Shown here piece after piece: positions 1 to 8,202 of a stretch of 64,000 nt of DNA; the stretch's first letter is position 1, and every line of letters starts with the position of its first letter. Under the pieces are notes generated by a model. It ran no database searches and was not told the DNA's origin. It saw only the letters and a list, made by a program, of their open reading frames with translations. Where the stretch lies: positions 2,046,001 to 2,110,000 of the forward strand of contig NZ_CP021659.1 of the NCBI RefSeq assembly GCF_003122425.1, read 5' to 3'. Origin of the DNA: Candidatus Fukatsuia symbiotica. GTDB taxonomy: Bacteria; Pseudomonadota; Gammaproteobacteria; Enterobacterales; Enterobacteriaceae. A program made the position numbers and the translations under genes.

Positions 1-664
1 AATCTTCATTAAGTTCGTACACTAAAGGCGCAGCAGTCGGGATATTTAATTCAAGGATTTCATCTTCAGTCATGTCATAGAGATACTTTATTAGCGCTCG
101 CAAAGAATTACCATGAGCCACAATGATAACGCGCTCACCCCTGGCGATGCGCGGTTGTATAACCTCATCCCAGTAGGGGATAACGCGCTCGACTGTGGTT
201 GCAAGGCTTTCAGCCAGTGGCAATTGGTCGGCGCTGAGCTTCACATAACGCGGATCATGACCGGGGAAACGTTGATCTTCTTTGGTTAATTCAGGAGGAG
301 AGATGGCAAAACCACGACGCCACAGTTTTACTTGATCATCACCGTATTTTTTAGCCGTTTCCGCTTTGTCTAACCCCTGTAACGCCCCATAATGGCGTTC
401 GTTGAGCATCCAGGATTTTTCAACCGGTAGCCAAGATTGACCCAACACATCCAATACATAATCCAGGGTATGGATAGCGCGTTGCAAAACCGAAGTATAG
501 GCAAAATCGAAAATCAAGCCTTCTTTTTTTAATACGTCACCAGCCTGTTTCGCCTCGCTACGACCTTTCTCAGATAGGCCAATATCCGCCCAGCCAGTAA
601 AACGATTTTCTTTATTCCATTCACTTTCACCGTGTCTTACCAGAACCAATTTAGTCACCGCCAT
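1..664 (-). CDS. gpmA: 2,3-bisphosphoglycerate-dependent phosphoglycerate mutase (3' end outside window)
   Basis: Interconverts 3- and 2-phosphoglycerate in glycolysis, in the cytosol. The reverse strand from ATG at 664 reads [16 protein letters not shown], with the RHG phosphohistidine motif and the GESEWN signature. It continues without interruption through [16 protein letters not shown] and [15 protein letters not shown] to the window edge. About 221 of roughly 250 residues are visible, so the C-terminus is cut by the window, not by mutation. In E. coli gpmA lies near gal and mod genes; here a membrane protease gene and acrZ-modA follow, so the gal genes and modEF are absent from the usual interval. 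Confidence 0.96.
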   Translation of the reverse strand, partial: MAVTKLVLVRHGESEWNKENRFTGWADIGLSEKGRSEAKQAGDVLKKEGLIFDFAYTSVLQRAIHTLDYVLDVLGQSWLPVEKSWMLNERHYGALQGLDKAETAKKYGDDQVKLWRRGFAISPPELTKEDQRFPGHDPRYVKLSADQLPLAESLATTVERVIPYWDEVIQPRIARGERVIIVAHGNSLRALIKYLYDMTEDEILELNIPTAAPLVYELNED

Positions 665-772
665 AACGTAAAATCCTTAACTCGCTAATTTATTCAACAA
701 GAATATCATATTGCGGGACGGCTACGTACAGCAATCGTTTGTTTTAACCCTGGCTGATTTTTTGCCTAATTA

Positions 773-1594
773 TTATTTTGGCAAATATATTGGATAAGTG
801 AAAAACAGCAAATGTATAAGATTAAATGCAAAATGGAAGCTAACAGCAACCCATAGACGACCACTCCATAGCCAGGCCAAGCCGTAAATTATTCCGGCCA
901 ATGTAGCAAAAATAATCAGTGAGGAGCCGCCAGCGAAATGATAGGCACCGAATACCAACGCACTGCATAGCAGTGCTGGATAAGCCCCTAACCACTGGCT
1001 AAGTCTTCGTTGCAAATATCCGCGGAACAGCGCTTCTTCAGCTAGGCAGACAAAAAAGACATTGGCGATAAAAAACTGCCCAATCCATTGTGGAAAATGG
1101 AATTCTATCTTTAAGCCACCGATGGCAACAGCCAGTAAAAGCAAGGCCGGTACTGTACACATTAATCCTATCCAGCTGAGTTGACTGATCGAAGGATGTT
1201 TTTGGGTAGTGAATAAATCTGGCAAACATATCAATACAAAGAAGGGTATCAGCGCCTTGTCAAAGTTGTAATACATGGAGAAAGGCCCGCTCAGCATGCC
1301 AACTTGAACTTTATCTAATATTTTAAAGTTGTTGAAACCAGAGACGTGAAAAAGAAGTGCGATGCAACCAAGAAGTAGCAGTAATTCCATCACCACTACT
1401 CGCCATTTCTGCTGACGATGACGTAATAGCGTTACGGCAACAGCGACTACTAGCATGAATAATAAGAAAGCCATCGCCGGCAGAGTTAATACAGCATAAT
1501 AAACAGCCCCTGCTAACGAACAAAGTAGTAGCAACAGGGATAGTGTGTGGTTAAATGGTAAAAAAAACAATGAAGCAGCAAGAGTTGCCCACAT
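773..1594 (-). CDS. CPBP family intramembrane metalloprotease
   Basis: A 273-residue polytopic membrane protein of the CPBP (CAAX protease and bacteriocin-processing, Abi) family. The C-terminal half holds the family motifs: EEALFRGYLQRRL (the EExxxR motif), FGAYHF (FxxxH) and HFAFNLIH (HxxxN), which supply the metal-binding and catalytic residues. The rest is strongly hydrophobic, with about eight candidate membrane segments. Substrate cannot be predicted; relatives process prenylated peptides, bacteriocin leaders or signal-transduction anchors. It has no obvious operon partner, being followed in the same direction by gpmA after about 110 bases. Confidence 0.8.
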   Translation of the reverse strand: MWATLAASLFFLPFNHTLSLLLLLCSLAGAVYYAVLTLPAMAFLLFMLVVAVAVTLLRHRQQKWRVVVMELLLLLGCIALLFHVSGFNNFKILDKVQVGMLSGPFSMYYNFDKALIPFFVLICLPDLFTTQKHPSISQLSWIGLMCTVPALLLLAVAIGGLKIEFHFPQWIGQFFIANVFFVCLAEEALFRGYLQRRLSQWLGAYPALLCSALVFGAYHFAGGSSLIIFATLAGIIYGLAWLWSGRLWVAVSFHFAFNLIHLLFFTYPIYLPK

Positions 1595-2030
1595 GATAAA
1601 GTCCTTTTGTTTGTTTTTCTTGATAACATACTTTAATCGATTGTAGTGACTATTAATAGATAGAGCTAATTGTTTATGGAGATTGATTAATCCTTGTTAT
1701 TTATCCAAAATTATATCGTTATCACATAACTCTGTTATGTTATCTAGCATGGGAGCATCATAGGGATTATCTTTTTTATTAGACCCTTTGTAAAACGATA
1801 GCAAGTGCTGCGAAGTCAAGACGTATAGAGCGCTGCAATCCCTGTACGTACATTTGCTAGCACCAGATAACGCAGAATTTGCAGCACCGAATAGTTTTTA
1901 CAAGAGCTCTATTGCAAGTCTATCATCCATAAATATGATAAGTATCGTGAATATAAGTTATTCTAGTAATAGATCTAATAATAGACGGTGGTATAAATTA
2001 TCGCTAATTGTATAGTTAAGTGGGGCTACC
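1595..2030. other. Intergenic region between CPBP gene and acrZ
   Basis: No supported coding region. AT-rich sequence holding one inverted-repeat element at 1780-1911 (described separately). The part after 1912 is the likely promoter region of acrZ-modA; I see no clear ModE operator palindrome. Confidence 0.5.
1780..1911 (-). repeat. MITE-like inverted-repeat element, family A (copy 1, degenerate)
   Basis: The ends read TAGACCCTTTGTAAAACGAT and, inverted, TAGAGCTCTTGTAAAAACTA. Read on the minus strand, the interior (GTGCTGCAAATTCTGCGTTA and following) aligns with the copies at 28234-28379 and 63671-63827. It is about 132 bp and has no coding capacity, so it is a non-autonomous palindromic repeat. 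Confidence 0.7.
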
Positions 2031-2162
2031 ATGTTGGAATTATTGCAAAGTTTGTTGTTAGCGGTGGTGATGGTGCCGGTAGTGATGGCGGTGATGTTGG
2101 GGCTAATTTATGGTTTAGGCGGTATATTTAATTTGATTTCCAGGACAAGTCAGTCGAAATAA
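2031..2162 (+). CDS. acrZ: AcrZ, small membrane subunit of the AcrAB-TolC efflux pump
   Basis: A 43-residue single-span protein beginning [20 protein letters not shown] and ending ISRTSQSK. The N-terminal two thirds follow E. coli AcrZ (49 aa) almost residue for residue, including VMVPVVMA and LGLIYGLG. AcrZ lies in the inner membrane groove of AcrB and changes its substrate preference. The position directly upstream of modA is the ancestral one. The C-terminal tail is shorter than in E. coli. TolC, the outer-membrane partner of the pump, is encoded at 8203. Confidence 0.88.
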   Translation: MLELLQSLLLAVVMVPVVMAVMLGLIYGLGGIFNLISRTSQSK

Positions 2163-2195
2163 CAGTGTTAATAGTTTTTTATTAAGGGGAAGGGG

Positions 2196-2978
2196 ATGAA
2201 ATATCGGTGGGATAAATGGATTTTTGGCGTCATATTGGTTTGTGTAGGGAACCTGTCTGCTGTAGCGGCAGAGAAAGTTACCTTGTTTGCCGCTGTTTCA
2301 TTAACTAATGCATTACAGGATATTGCTAAACAGTATCAGGTAGAAAAACAAATAGAGGTGGTGGTTTCTTACGCATCATCTTCCACGCTGGCACAGCAAA
2401 TAGCAAAGGGCATAACAGCGGATCTGTTTATTTCGGCCGATCAACAATCGATGGATTATCTCGCTGAAAAACAGGCCATTGTTTCTGTTAGTCGCTACAC
2501 TCTATTGGGTAACGAACTAGTGCTTATCGCACCAACAGACAGCAATATTTATAACGTTGCCATCAATAAAGAAACCGATTGGAAAAACTTGTTGGACGGG
2601 GGGCGCCTGGCACTTGGCGATCCAGACCATGTTCCTGCTGGGGTTTATGCCAAACAGGCATTGGAATATTGGGGAGCCTGGTCGACATTAGCGACGGATA
2701 TTATCGCTGCCAGCGATGTTCGTCGTGCATTAGCACTGGTAGAACGGTCAAAAGCACCGTTGGGTATTGTTTACGGATCAGATGCAGTATCCAGTGATAA
2801 GGTCAGGGTTGTTGGTGTTTTCCCCGATCAAAGTCATAATCCCATTGAATACCCGATGGCAATAATTCGTGGTCATGAAAACCCGCAAGTCAGCGCTTTT
2901 TATGATTATCTGAAAAGCCCCGCTGCCATCACAATCTTCAGAAATAATGGATTTTCCTACATTAATAATCTCGAATGA
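2196..2978 (+). CDS. modA: Molybdate ABC transporter periplasmic binding protein
   Basis: A 260-residue periplasmic solute-binding protein. An N-terminal signal peptide probably ends at AVAA before EKVTLFAAVSLTNAL. The segment AAVSLTNAL contains the serine that binds molybdate or tungstate oxygens; DLFISADQQSMDYL, GDPDHVPAGVYAKQAL and GIVYGSDA are family features. It starts at ATG 2196 after an AAGGGGAAGGGG-type ribosome site. In relatives it is followed by modB (permease) and modC (ATPase); here pgl follows after 25 bases and neither is present, so this protein has no local transporter to deliver to. Confidence 0.93.
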   Translation: MKYRWDKWIFGVILVCVGNLSAVAAEKVTLFAAVSLTNALQDIAKQYQVEKQIEVVVSYASSSTLAQQIAKGITADLFISADQQSMDYLAEKQAIVSVSRYTLLGNELVLIAPTDSNIYNVAINKETDWKNLLDGGRLALGDPDHVPAGVYAKQALEYWGAWSTLATDIIAASDVRRALALVERSKAPLGIVYGSDAVSSDKVRVVGVFPDQSHNPIEYPMAIIRGHENPQVSAFYDYLKSPAAITIFRNNGFSYINNLE

Positions 2979-3003
2979 AGATGAAAAGGTCGATTAAGGA
3001 ACG

Positions 3004-4029
3004 ATGATGAAACAAATAGTGTATGTGGCAAGTCCAAACAGCTCACAGATCGATGTTTGGCAATTAAATCTAATAGGTGAATTAACGTTGCTGCAAACTG
3101 AGAGAGTGTCCGATCAGCAGGTGCAACCTATGGTTATTAGCCCTGATAAGCGTTATTTGTACGTGGGCGTGCGCCCCGATTTTGCCATCCTGACTTACCG
3201 TATTACTGATGATGGTAGGCTAAAAAAGGTGGCTAGTGCTGCACTGCCTGGCAGCCCAACACATATCTCGACTGATTTGCAAGGACGTTTTTTATTTTCA
3301 GCATCCTATAATGCAAATTGTGTTAGCGTCAGCCCGATCGATAACCAGGGCGTGGTAAAAAAATGGATCCAGCAATTGGATGATTTAAAGACACCACATT
3401 CAGCAAACATCGATCTGGGCAATCAACTGGTACTGGTGCCTTGTCTGGAAGAAGACCGAATATGTCTATTTAAGTTAAGTACTGATGGAAAATTAACACC
3501 ACACAAGCAACAGAAAGAAGTGAAAACAGCAAAAGGGGCGGGTCCACGTCATATGGCATTCCATCCTCATCATCAGGTCGCTTATTGTGTTAATGAGCGA
3601 AATAGTACGGTAGACGTTTATCAAATCACGGATAATGGCCAACAATATAGACGGATCCAAACGTTGAATGCACTGCCGACTGATTTTACCGGCACTTGTT
3701 GGGCCGCCGATATTCATATTACTCCCGATGGACGCTATCTGTATATCAGTGATCGTACGGCTAGCACCCTGGCGATTTTTAGCATAGAGCAAGAGGGTAC
3801 GGTGATTTCCTTGATAGGGCATCAGCCGACAGAAACACAACCACGCGGTTTCAATATTGATCATAGCGGTGATTTTTTAATCGCCGCAGGGCAACAATCC
3901 GATCATATTGCCGTTTATGGTATTGATGAACACACTGGAAAATTAACTCTACTGGCACGTTATCCGGTAGGTAAAGGACCAATGTGGGTAACAGTTTTAG
4001 CGCTTAGAACCTGTTCCAAATCTTCTTGA
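3004..4029 (+). CDS. pgl: 6-phosphogluconolactonase (seven-bladed propeller type)
   Basis: Hydrolyses 6-phosphogluconolactone in the oxidative pentose phosphate pathway. A 341-residue beta-propeller lactonase of the YbhE type, starting [18 protein letters not shown] and running through [23 protein letters not shown] and [17 protein letters not shown]. The last family-like residues are KGPMWVTV; the ending ALRTCSKSS is encoded by the palindromic repeat at 4004-4149, which has replaced the native C-terminus with a few foreign residues. Two in-frame ATGs (3004, 3007) are possible. Normally separated from modA by modB, modC and ybhA, which are missing here. Confidence 0.93.
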   Translation: MMKQIVYVASPNSSQIDVWQLNLIGELTLLQTERVSDQQVQPMVISPDKRYLYVGVRPDFAILTYRITDDGRLKKVASAALPGSPTHISTDLQGRFLFSASYNANCVSVSPIDNQGVVKKWIQQLDDLKTPHSANIDLGNQLVLVPCLEEDRICLFKLSTDGKLTPHKQQKEVKTAKGAGPRHMAFHPHHQVAYCVNERNSTVDVYQITDNGQQYRRIQTLNALPTDFTGTCWAADIHITPDGRYLYISDRTASTLAIFSIEQEGTVISLIGHQPTETQPRGFNIDHSGDFLIAAGQQSDHIAVYGIDEHTGKLTLLARYPVGKGPMWVTVLALRTCSKSS

Positions 4030-4149
4030 GCGACGCTCAGACAAGGAAAAAACGGGCGAAGAAGCACAGTTTACATAAAGTCAATGCGCATTTTGAGCTC
4101 GTTTTTGACGAAGTATCAGCGAGCACAAGAGATTTCAAATAGGTTCTTA
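4004..4149. repeat. Imperfect palindromic element overlapping the 3' end of pgl
   Basis: Inverted ends TTAGAACCTGTTCCAAATCT (4004-4023) and, read in reverse from 4149, TAAGAACCTATTTGAAATCT match at 16 of 20 positions. The element is about 146 bp and non-coding apart from the last pgl codons. A solo half-end of the same type (AACAGGTTCTAAT) occurs at about 14221 and 27767. Confidence 0.6.
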
Positions 4150-4249
4150 AAGATTGACGTTGTTCACAGTATATAAAGTTTGCTGATTGATTTTACTGCA
4201 TGGATGCTATTGCGTAGCGCAAATGTTGCGTTACGTAGTACCTTTCTGT

Positions 4250-6145
4250 CTAGAGCTCGATTGCTAGCCCATCACCCTTCTCCTGTAACCAATTGCGGCG
4301 ATCTTCCGACCGTTTTTTGGCTAACAGCATATCCATCATCGCCAGCGTTTTAGCCGTATTTTCGTCATCGATGGTCAGTTGTACTAAGCGACGTGTATTA
4401 GGATCGAGCGTGGTTTCACGTAATTGTAGTGGGTTCATTTCACCGAGTCCTTTAAAACGCTGAACATTCGGTTTACCACGTTTACGTTGCAATTGTTCTA
4501 GCACGCCGATTTTTTCTTCCTCATCCAATGCGTAGAAAATTTCTTTGCCCAAATCAATACGGTACAACGGTGGCATAGCAACATAAACGTGTCCGCCACA
4601 TACCAAAGAGCGAAAATGACGCACAAATAACGCACACAATAAGGTAGCAATATGCAAACCATCGGAATCTGCATCAGCCAAAATACAGATTTTACCGTAG
4701 CGGAGCTGACTTAAATCTTCACTATCAGGATCGATGCCGATAGCCACCGAAATATCATGCACTTCTTGCGAAGCCAACACTTCATCAGAAGAAACCTCCC
4801 ATGTATTGAGAATTTTACCTTTTAGCGGCATGATAGCTTGATATTCGCGATCACGTGCCTGCTTCGCCGATCCCCCTGCAGAGTCCCCTTCGACTAAAAA
4901 TAATTCGGTAAGGTTGAGATCCTGTGAACTACAGTCCGCCAGTTTGCCTGGTAACGCTGGACCACTCGTCAGTTTTTTACGCACCACTTTTTTAGCCGCG
5001 CGCATCCGTCGTTGAGCATTAGCGATAGCGAGTTCGGCGAGTTGTTCCGCTACCGGTACGTTTTTGTTAAGCCATAAACTGAAGGCATCTTTCACCACAC
5101 CAGAAACAAAAGCGGCACATTGGCGAGAGGAAAGGCGTTCTTTGGTCTGCCCGGCAAATTGTGGATCCTGCATTTTGACCGACAAAACATAAGCGCATCG
5201 ATCCCAAATATCATCAGCGACAAGTTTTACGCCACGAGGTACCATATTGCGAAACTCGCAAAATTCGCGCATGGCATCTAGCAAACCCTGACGCAGCCCG
5301 TTAACATGGTTCCCCCCTTGCACCGTGGGTATCAAATTAACGTAACTTTCCGTCAATAATTCACCGCCTTCTGGCAGCCAAAATAATGCCCAATCAACAG
5401 CTTCAGTCGCGGCAGTGAGAGTACCGATAAAAGGCACTTTTGGCAGCGTGACCAGGCCGTCAACCGCTTCCATTAAATAATCTGTCAGGCCATCGGCGTA
5501 GCACCAACGTTGTTCGCTGTTATTGATCAAATCCTTAAAAAATATTTCCACGCCGGGGCACAACACCGCTTTGGCTTTTAATAAATGTGATAAGCGAGAA
5601 ACCGAGAAACGGGGACTGTCAAAAAAAGAGGTGTCAGGCCAAAAATGAATGTAAGTACCCGTATTACGTTTGGCACAAGTACCTATGACGTGCAAATCTT
5701 GCACTTTATCGCCATTTTCAAAAACAATGCTATATATCTGCCCATTACGTTGTACTTTCACTTCCAGTCGGCGTGATAATGCATTGACTACCGAAATACC
5801 AACGCCGTGCAACCCGCCAGAAAACTGATAATTTTTATTCGAAAACTTTCCCCCAGCATGGAGACGGCACAGAATTAACTCAACTGCGGGAACACCTTCT
5901 TCAGGATGGATATCCACCGGCATACCACGACCATCATCATTGACCTGCAATGATTGATCAGCATGTAAAATTACCTCAATGCGCCGTGCGTGCCCTGCCA
6001 AGGCTTCATCAACGCTGTTATCGATCACCTCCTGGCCCAGGTGGTTTGGACGGGTCGTATCGGTATACATTCCAGGTCGACGGCGGACGGGTTCCAGCCC
6101 GCTGAGCACCTCAATAGCGTCAGCGTTATAACTTGATTTATTCAT
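4250..6145 (-). CDS. parE: DNA topoisomerase IV subunit B
   Basis: ATPase subunit of the essential type II topoisomerase that decatenates daughter chromosomes with ParC. The 631 residues cover the whole family length. N-terminal GHKL ATPase motifs are visible (VIDNSVDEALAGHA, DDGRGMPVDIHPEEG, SGGLHGVGISVVNALS). The TOPRIM region carries LVEGDSAGGSAKQARDR and DADSDGLHIATLL, with PNVQRFKGLGEMNPLQL near the C-terminus. ATG at 6145 gives MNKSSYNADAIEVLSGLEPV. In relatives yqiA lies just upstream of parE; it is absent here, leaving a 113-bp gap to cpdA. Confidence 0.97.
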   Translation of the reverse strand: MNKSSYNADAIEVLSGLEPVRRRPGMYTDTTRPNHLGQEVIDNSVDEALAGHARRIEVILHADQSLQVNDDGRGMPVDIHPEEGVPAVELILCRLHAGGKFSNKNYQFSGGLHGVGISVVNALSRRLEVKVQRNGQIYSIVFENGDKVQDLHVIGTCAKRNTGTYIHFWPDTSFFDSPRFSVSRLSHLLKAKAVLCPGVEIFFKDLINNSEQRWCYADGLTDYLMEAVDGLVTLPKVPFIGTLTAATEAVDWALFWLPEGGELLTESYVNLIPTVQGGNHVNGLRQGLLDAMREFCEFRNMVPRGVKLVADDIWDRCAYVLSVKMQDPQFAGQTKERLSSRQCAAFVSGVVKDAFSLWLNKNVPVAEQLAELAIANAQRRMRAAKKVVRKKLTSGPALPGKLADCSSQDLNLTELFLVEGDSAGGSAKQARDREYQAIMPLKGKILNTWEVSSDEVLASQEVHDISVAIGIDPDSEDLSQLRYGKICILADADSDGLHIATLLCALFVRHFRSLVCGGHVYVAMPPLYRIDLGKEIFYALDEEEKIGVLEQLQRKRGKPNVQRFKGLGEMNPLQLRETTLDPNTRRLVQLTIDDENTAKTLAMMDMLLAKKRSEDRRNWLQEKGDGLAIEL

Positions 6146-6258
6146 TTTATAATTAATACTTGGCTAATAGTTGAACGACAGAGCGGTTTCACTGTACCCT
6201 CTCTCCACAGTCTTAAGTTGCCTTTATGTACCGGCTAGCAAAAAAATTTTAACACAAG

Positions 6259-7086
6259 TTAGTAACCATCCGAATTGATATCAGGACAGAATTCGCCATC
6301 CGCTAAACGGCATACTTCAGTTGCAACTGAACCATCGGGCTGTAAATCGATATAACGCCACCCTGGTGCCAAGTTATCAAGAGTGAAAATAAGACTATTT
6401 GGCTTAAATTGTACACTGGTAGACGGGCTAGCTAACAGGCGTCTGCCATACCAATCACCCTCTAACTCCTGGTGAATATGCCCACACAATAAGGTAGTAA
6501 CACGTGGATAACGCATCAGTATTTCTGCCAGCTGTGATGCATTACGCAAGCTAATCTGATCAAGCCAGCTACAACCACAAGCGAGTGGATGATGATGCAG
6601 TGTCACTAAAGCATAACGTTGTGGATGTGCTTGTAAACAATGCTCCAGCCATAACAACTGATGTTCACTGAGATTACCGTAAGATTGACCCACTACCTGG
6701 CTATCCAACAAAAGGATCTGCCAATCATTACCCGCCATAACCTGCTTGGCAGAGACAATGCCAGCATCCGCCAATACTTTAACCATCACCGATTGATCAT
6801 CATGATTTCCTGGTAGCCAAACGCAAGGCGCTGCCAGTTCAGACACGCCAGCGGCAAAACGTTGGTAGGCCACTACGGAAGGTGTTTGCGCTAAATCACC
6901 GCTAGCTATGATCAGATCACAATGGTGCTGTTGCATAACAATAGCCGCCAATACAGCATGATAACTTTCTGCCGTATTAACGCCCAATAGAGTTTGATTT
7001 TTATCTGTAAAAAGATGGCTATCTGTTATTTGTAGAATTCTTACCTTGGTTCCATTTACCATCGGCAGTTTAAACAGATTTTCCAA
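6259..7086 (-). CDS. cpdA: 3',5'-cyclic-AMP phosphodiesterase
   Basis: A class III cAMP phosphodiesterase that lowers cytoplasmic cAMP and thereby tunes CRP. The 275 residues match the E. coli length. The metal-binding calcineurin-like motifs are in order: ITDSHLFTD, ASGDLAQTP, LPGNHDD, LHHHPLACG and CGHIHQE. Begins MENLFKLPMVNGTKVRILQ. Same strand as nudF and parE, as in the ancestral nudF-yqiB-cpdA-yqiA-parE order, but with yqiB reduced to a fragment upstream. Confidence 0.95.
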   Translation of the reverse strand: MENLFKLPMVNGTKVRILQITDSHLFTDKNQTLLGVNTAESYHAVLAAIVMQQHHCDLIIASGDLAQTPSVVAYQRFAAGVSELAAPCVWLPGNHDDQSVMVKVLADAGIVSAKQVMAGNDWQILLLDSQVVGQSYGNLSEHQLLWLEHCLQAHPQRYALVTLHHHPLACGCSWLDQISLRNASQLAEILMRYPRVTTLLCGHIHQELEGDWYGRRLLASPSTSVQFKPNSLIFTLDNLAPGWRYIDLQPDGSVATEVCRLADGEFCPDINSDGY

Positions 7087-7113
7087 ATGTTCTCCTTATT
7101 TTCGTCGTTCATC

Positions 7114-7286
7114 AGACTTCTTGCAAAACTGCAACACACACCACTCAGTAGGTTATACAAGACGCCTATTCCAACATCATCATCGAATACCCGTTGAGTA
7201 GAATAGAAATCAGTATAACTTGCTTCAAAATAAAAGATCTGCGGGCTGGTACACACTTCCACTGTCACCAGGTTTTGTAAGAAGTC
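7114..7286. repeat. Family-A type inverted terminal repeats enclosing a yqiB fragment
   Basis: AGACTTCTTGCAAAAC at 7114-7129 and GTTTTGTAAGAAGTC at 7272-7286 are near-perfect inverted copies of the ends of the MITE-like family seen at 28234 and 63671. The interior is not the family's usual interior but the yqiB-like coding fragment. This could be two solo ends left by a deletion, or an element that captured host DNA. Confidence 0.6.
7140..7271 (-). pseudogene. yqiB: yqiB remnant (DUF1249), C-terminal fragment only
   Basis: The reverse strand encodes VEVCTSPQIFYFEASYTDF, which lines up with the C-terminal part of E. coli YqiB (AEVCSSQQIFRFKARYDYP). The upstream two thirds of the gene is gone; the fragment runs straight into a 15-bp MITE end. 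Downstream residues diverge quickly. Its place between nudF and cpdA is exactly where yqiB belongs. Function lost. Confidence 0.65.
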
Positions 7287-7288
7287 GA

Positions 7289-7921
7289 TTATTTTGTCCA
7301 CGCTTGTTTTAATGCGTGATGGTGCAATTCTAACCACTGTAGTGCAATGACCGATGCGGCATTCTCAATCACGCCTTCTTCAACCCAACGATAAGCTTGT
7401 TCACGGCTCACCACGTGAACCTTAATATCTTCATTCTCCGTCGCTAAGCCATGGATACCGGTGGCGGTACTCGCATCCACTTCGCCCACCATGATCGATA
7501 AGCGTTCACTGACTGCACCTGGATTGGCTAAATAACTGAGTGTTAATTTACAACGCCCCACCTCAATCCCTGCTTCTTCCTTGGCCTCACGCCGTGCTAC
7601 CTGTTCAACCGTTTCACCCGGTTCTATCATTCCAGCAACGATTTCTAACAGCCAAGGCGTACTGCTATTATCCATAGCAGCAATACGTACTTGTTCTATC
7701 AACACCACCTGATCTTGCCGCGGATCATAGGGCAATAGTGCTGCAGCATGACGGCGTTTAAAAACTTCACGGGTTATTTCATTACTCATGGCACCACTGA
7801 ATAATTTATGACGAAATCGATACAAAGTTAAGGTGAAAAAACCTTTATAAAGTAGCTCACGTGTAATAATTTCTACATCACCCTTACCAAAAGTAACCGG
7901 TGATTTTTGGGAGTCAGTCAT
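7289..7921 (-). CDS. nudF: ADP-ribose pyrophosphatase (Nudix hydrolase)
   Basis: Hydrolyses ADP-ribose to AMP and ribose 5-phosphate. The 210 residues match the family length. The Nudix box is complete: GMIEPGETVEQVARREAKEEAGI, here split for brevity as G-x5-E-x7-REAKEEAG. Starts MTDSQKSPVTFGKGDVEII and is transcribed divergently from tolC, as in E. coli. Its stop codon lies only 3 bases from the MITE end at 7286. Confidence 0.95.
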   Translation of the reverse strand: MTDSQKSPVTFGKGDVEIITRELLYKGFFTLTLYRFRHKLFSGAMSNEITREVFKRRHAAALLPYDPRQDQVVLIEQVRIAAMDNSSTPWLLEIVAGMIEPGETVEQVARREAKEEAGIEVGRCKLTLSYLANPGAVSERLSIMVGEVDASTATGIHGLATENEDIKVHVVSREQAYRWVEEGVIENAASVIALQWLELHHHALKQAWTK

Positions 7922-8202
7922 CTGTTCCTCTCTCTCTCCATATGATTTTTAACTTATTCACACCACGCCGCAAATTATGCAAGAGATCTAATAAAAAAGG
8001 ATTTATTACTTTACAAAACTACCTTATTAAGCATAATTTTTGCCACCAATATTTAAAATAATAAATATGCTAGCCTATATAACCGTTAGTCTTAAACGTA
8101 ATATATTCGCTTAAGTTTATGTTAGATTTAGATGAATTAAGGCAAGATGGCACAAATTCTATTTGTAGTGCACAATAAGTGACTGTATAACAAGGATTAC
8201 TA

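Noticed and set aside
7056..7337. 93-codon minus frame between cpdA and nudF as an intact gene
   Set aside because: It spans two transposon ends and overlaps both neighbours; only its middle resembles YqiB, so it is a remnant, not a gene.
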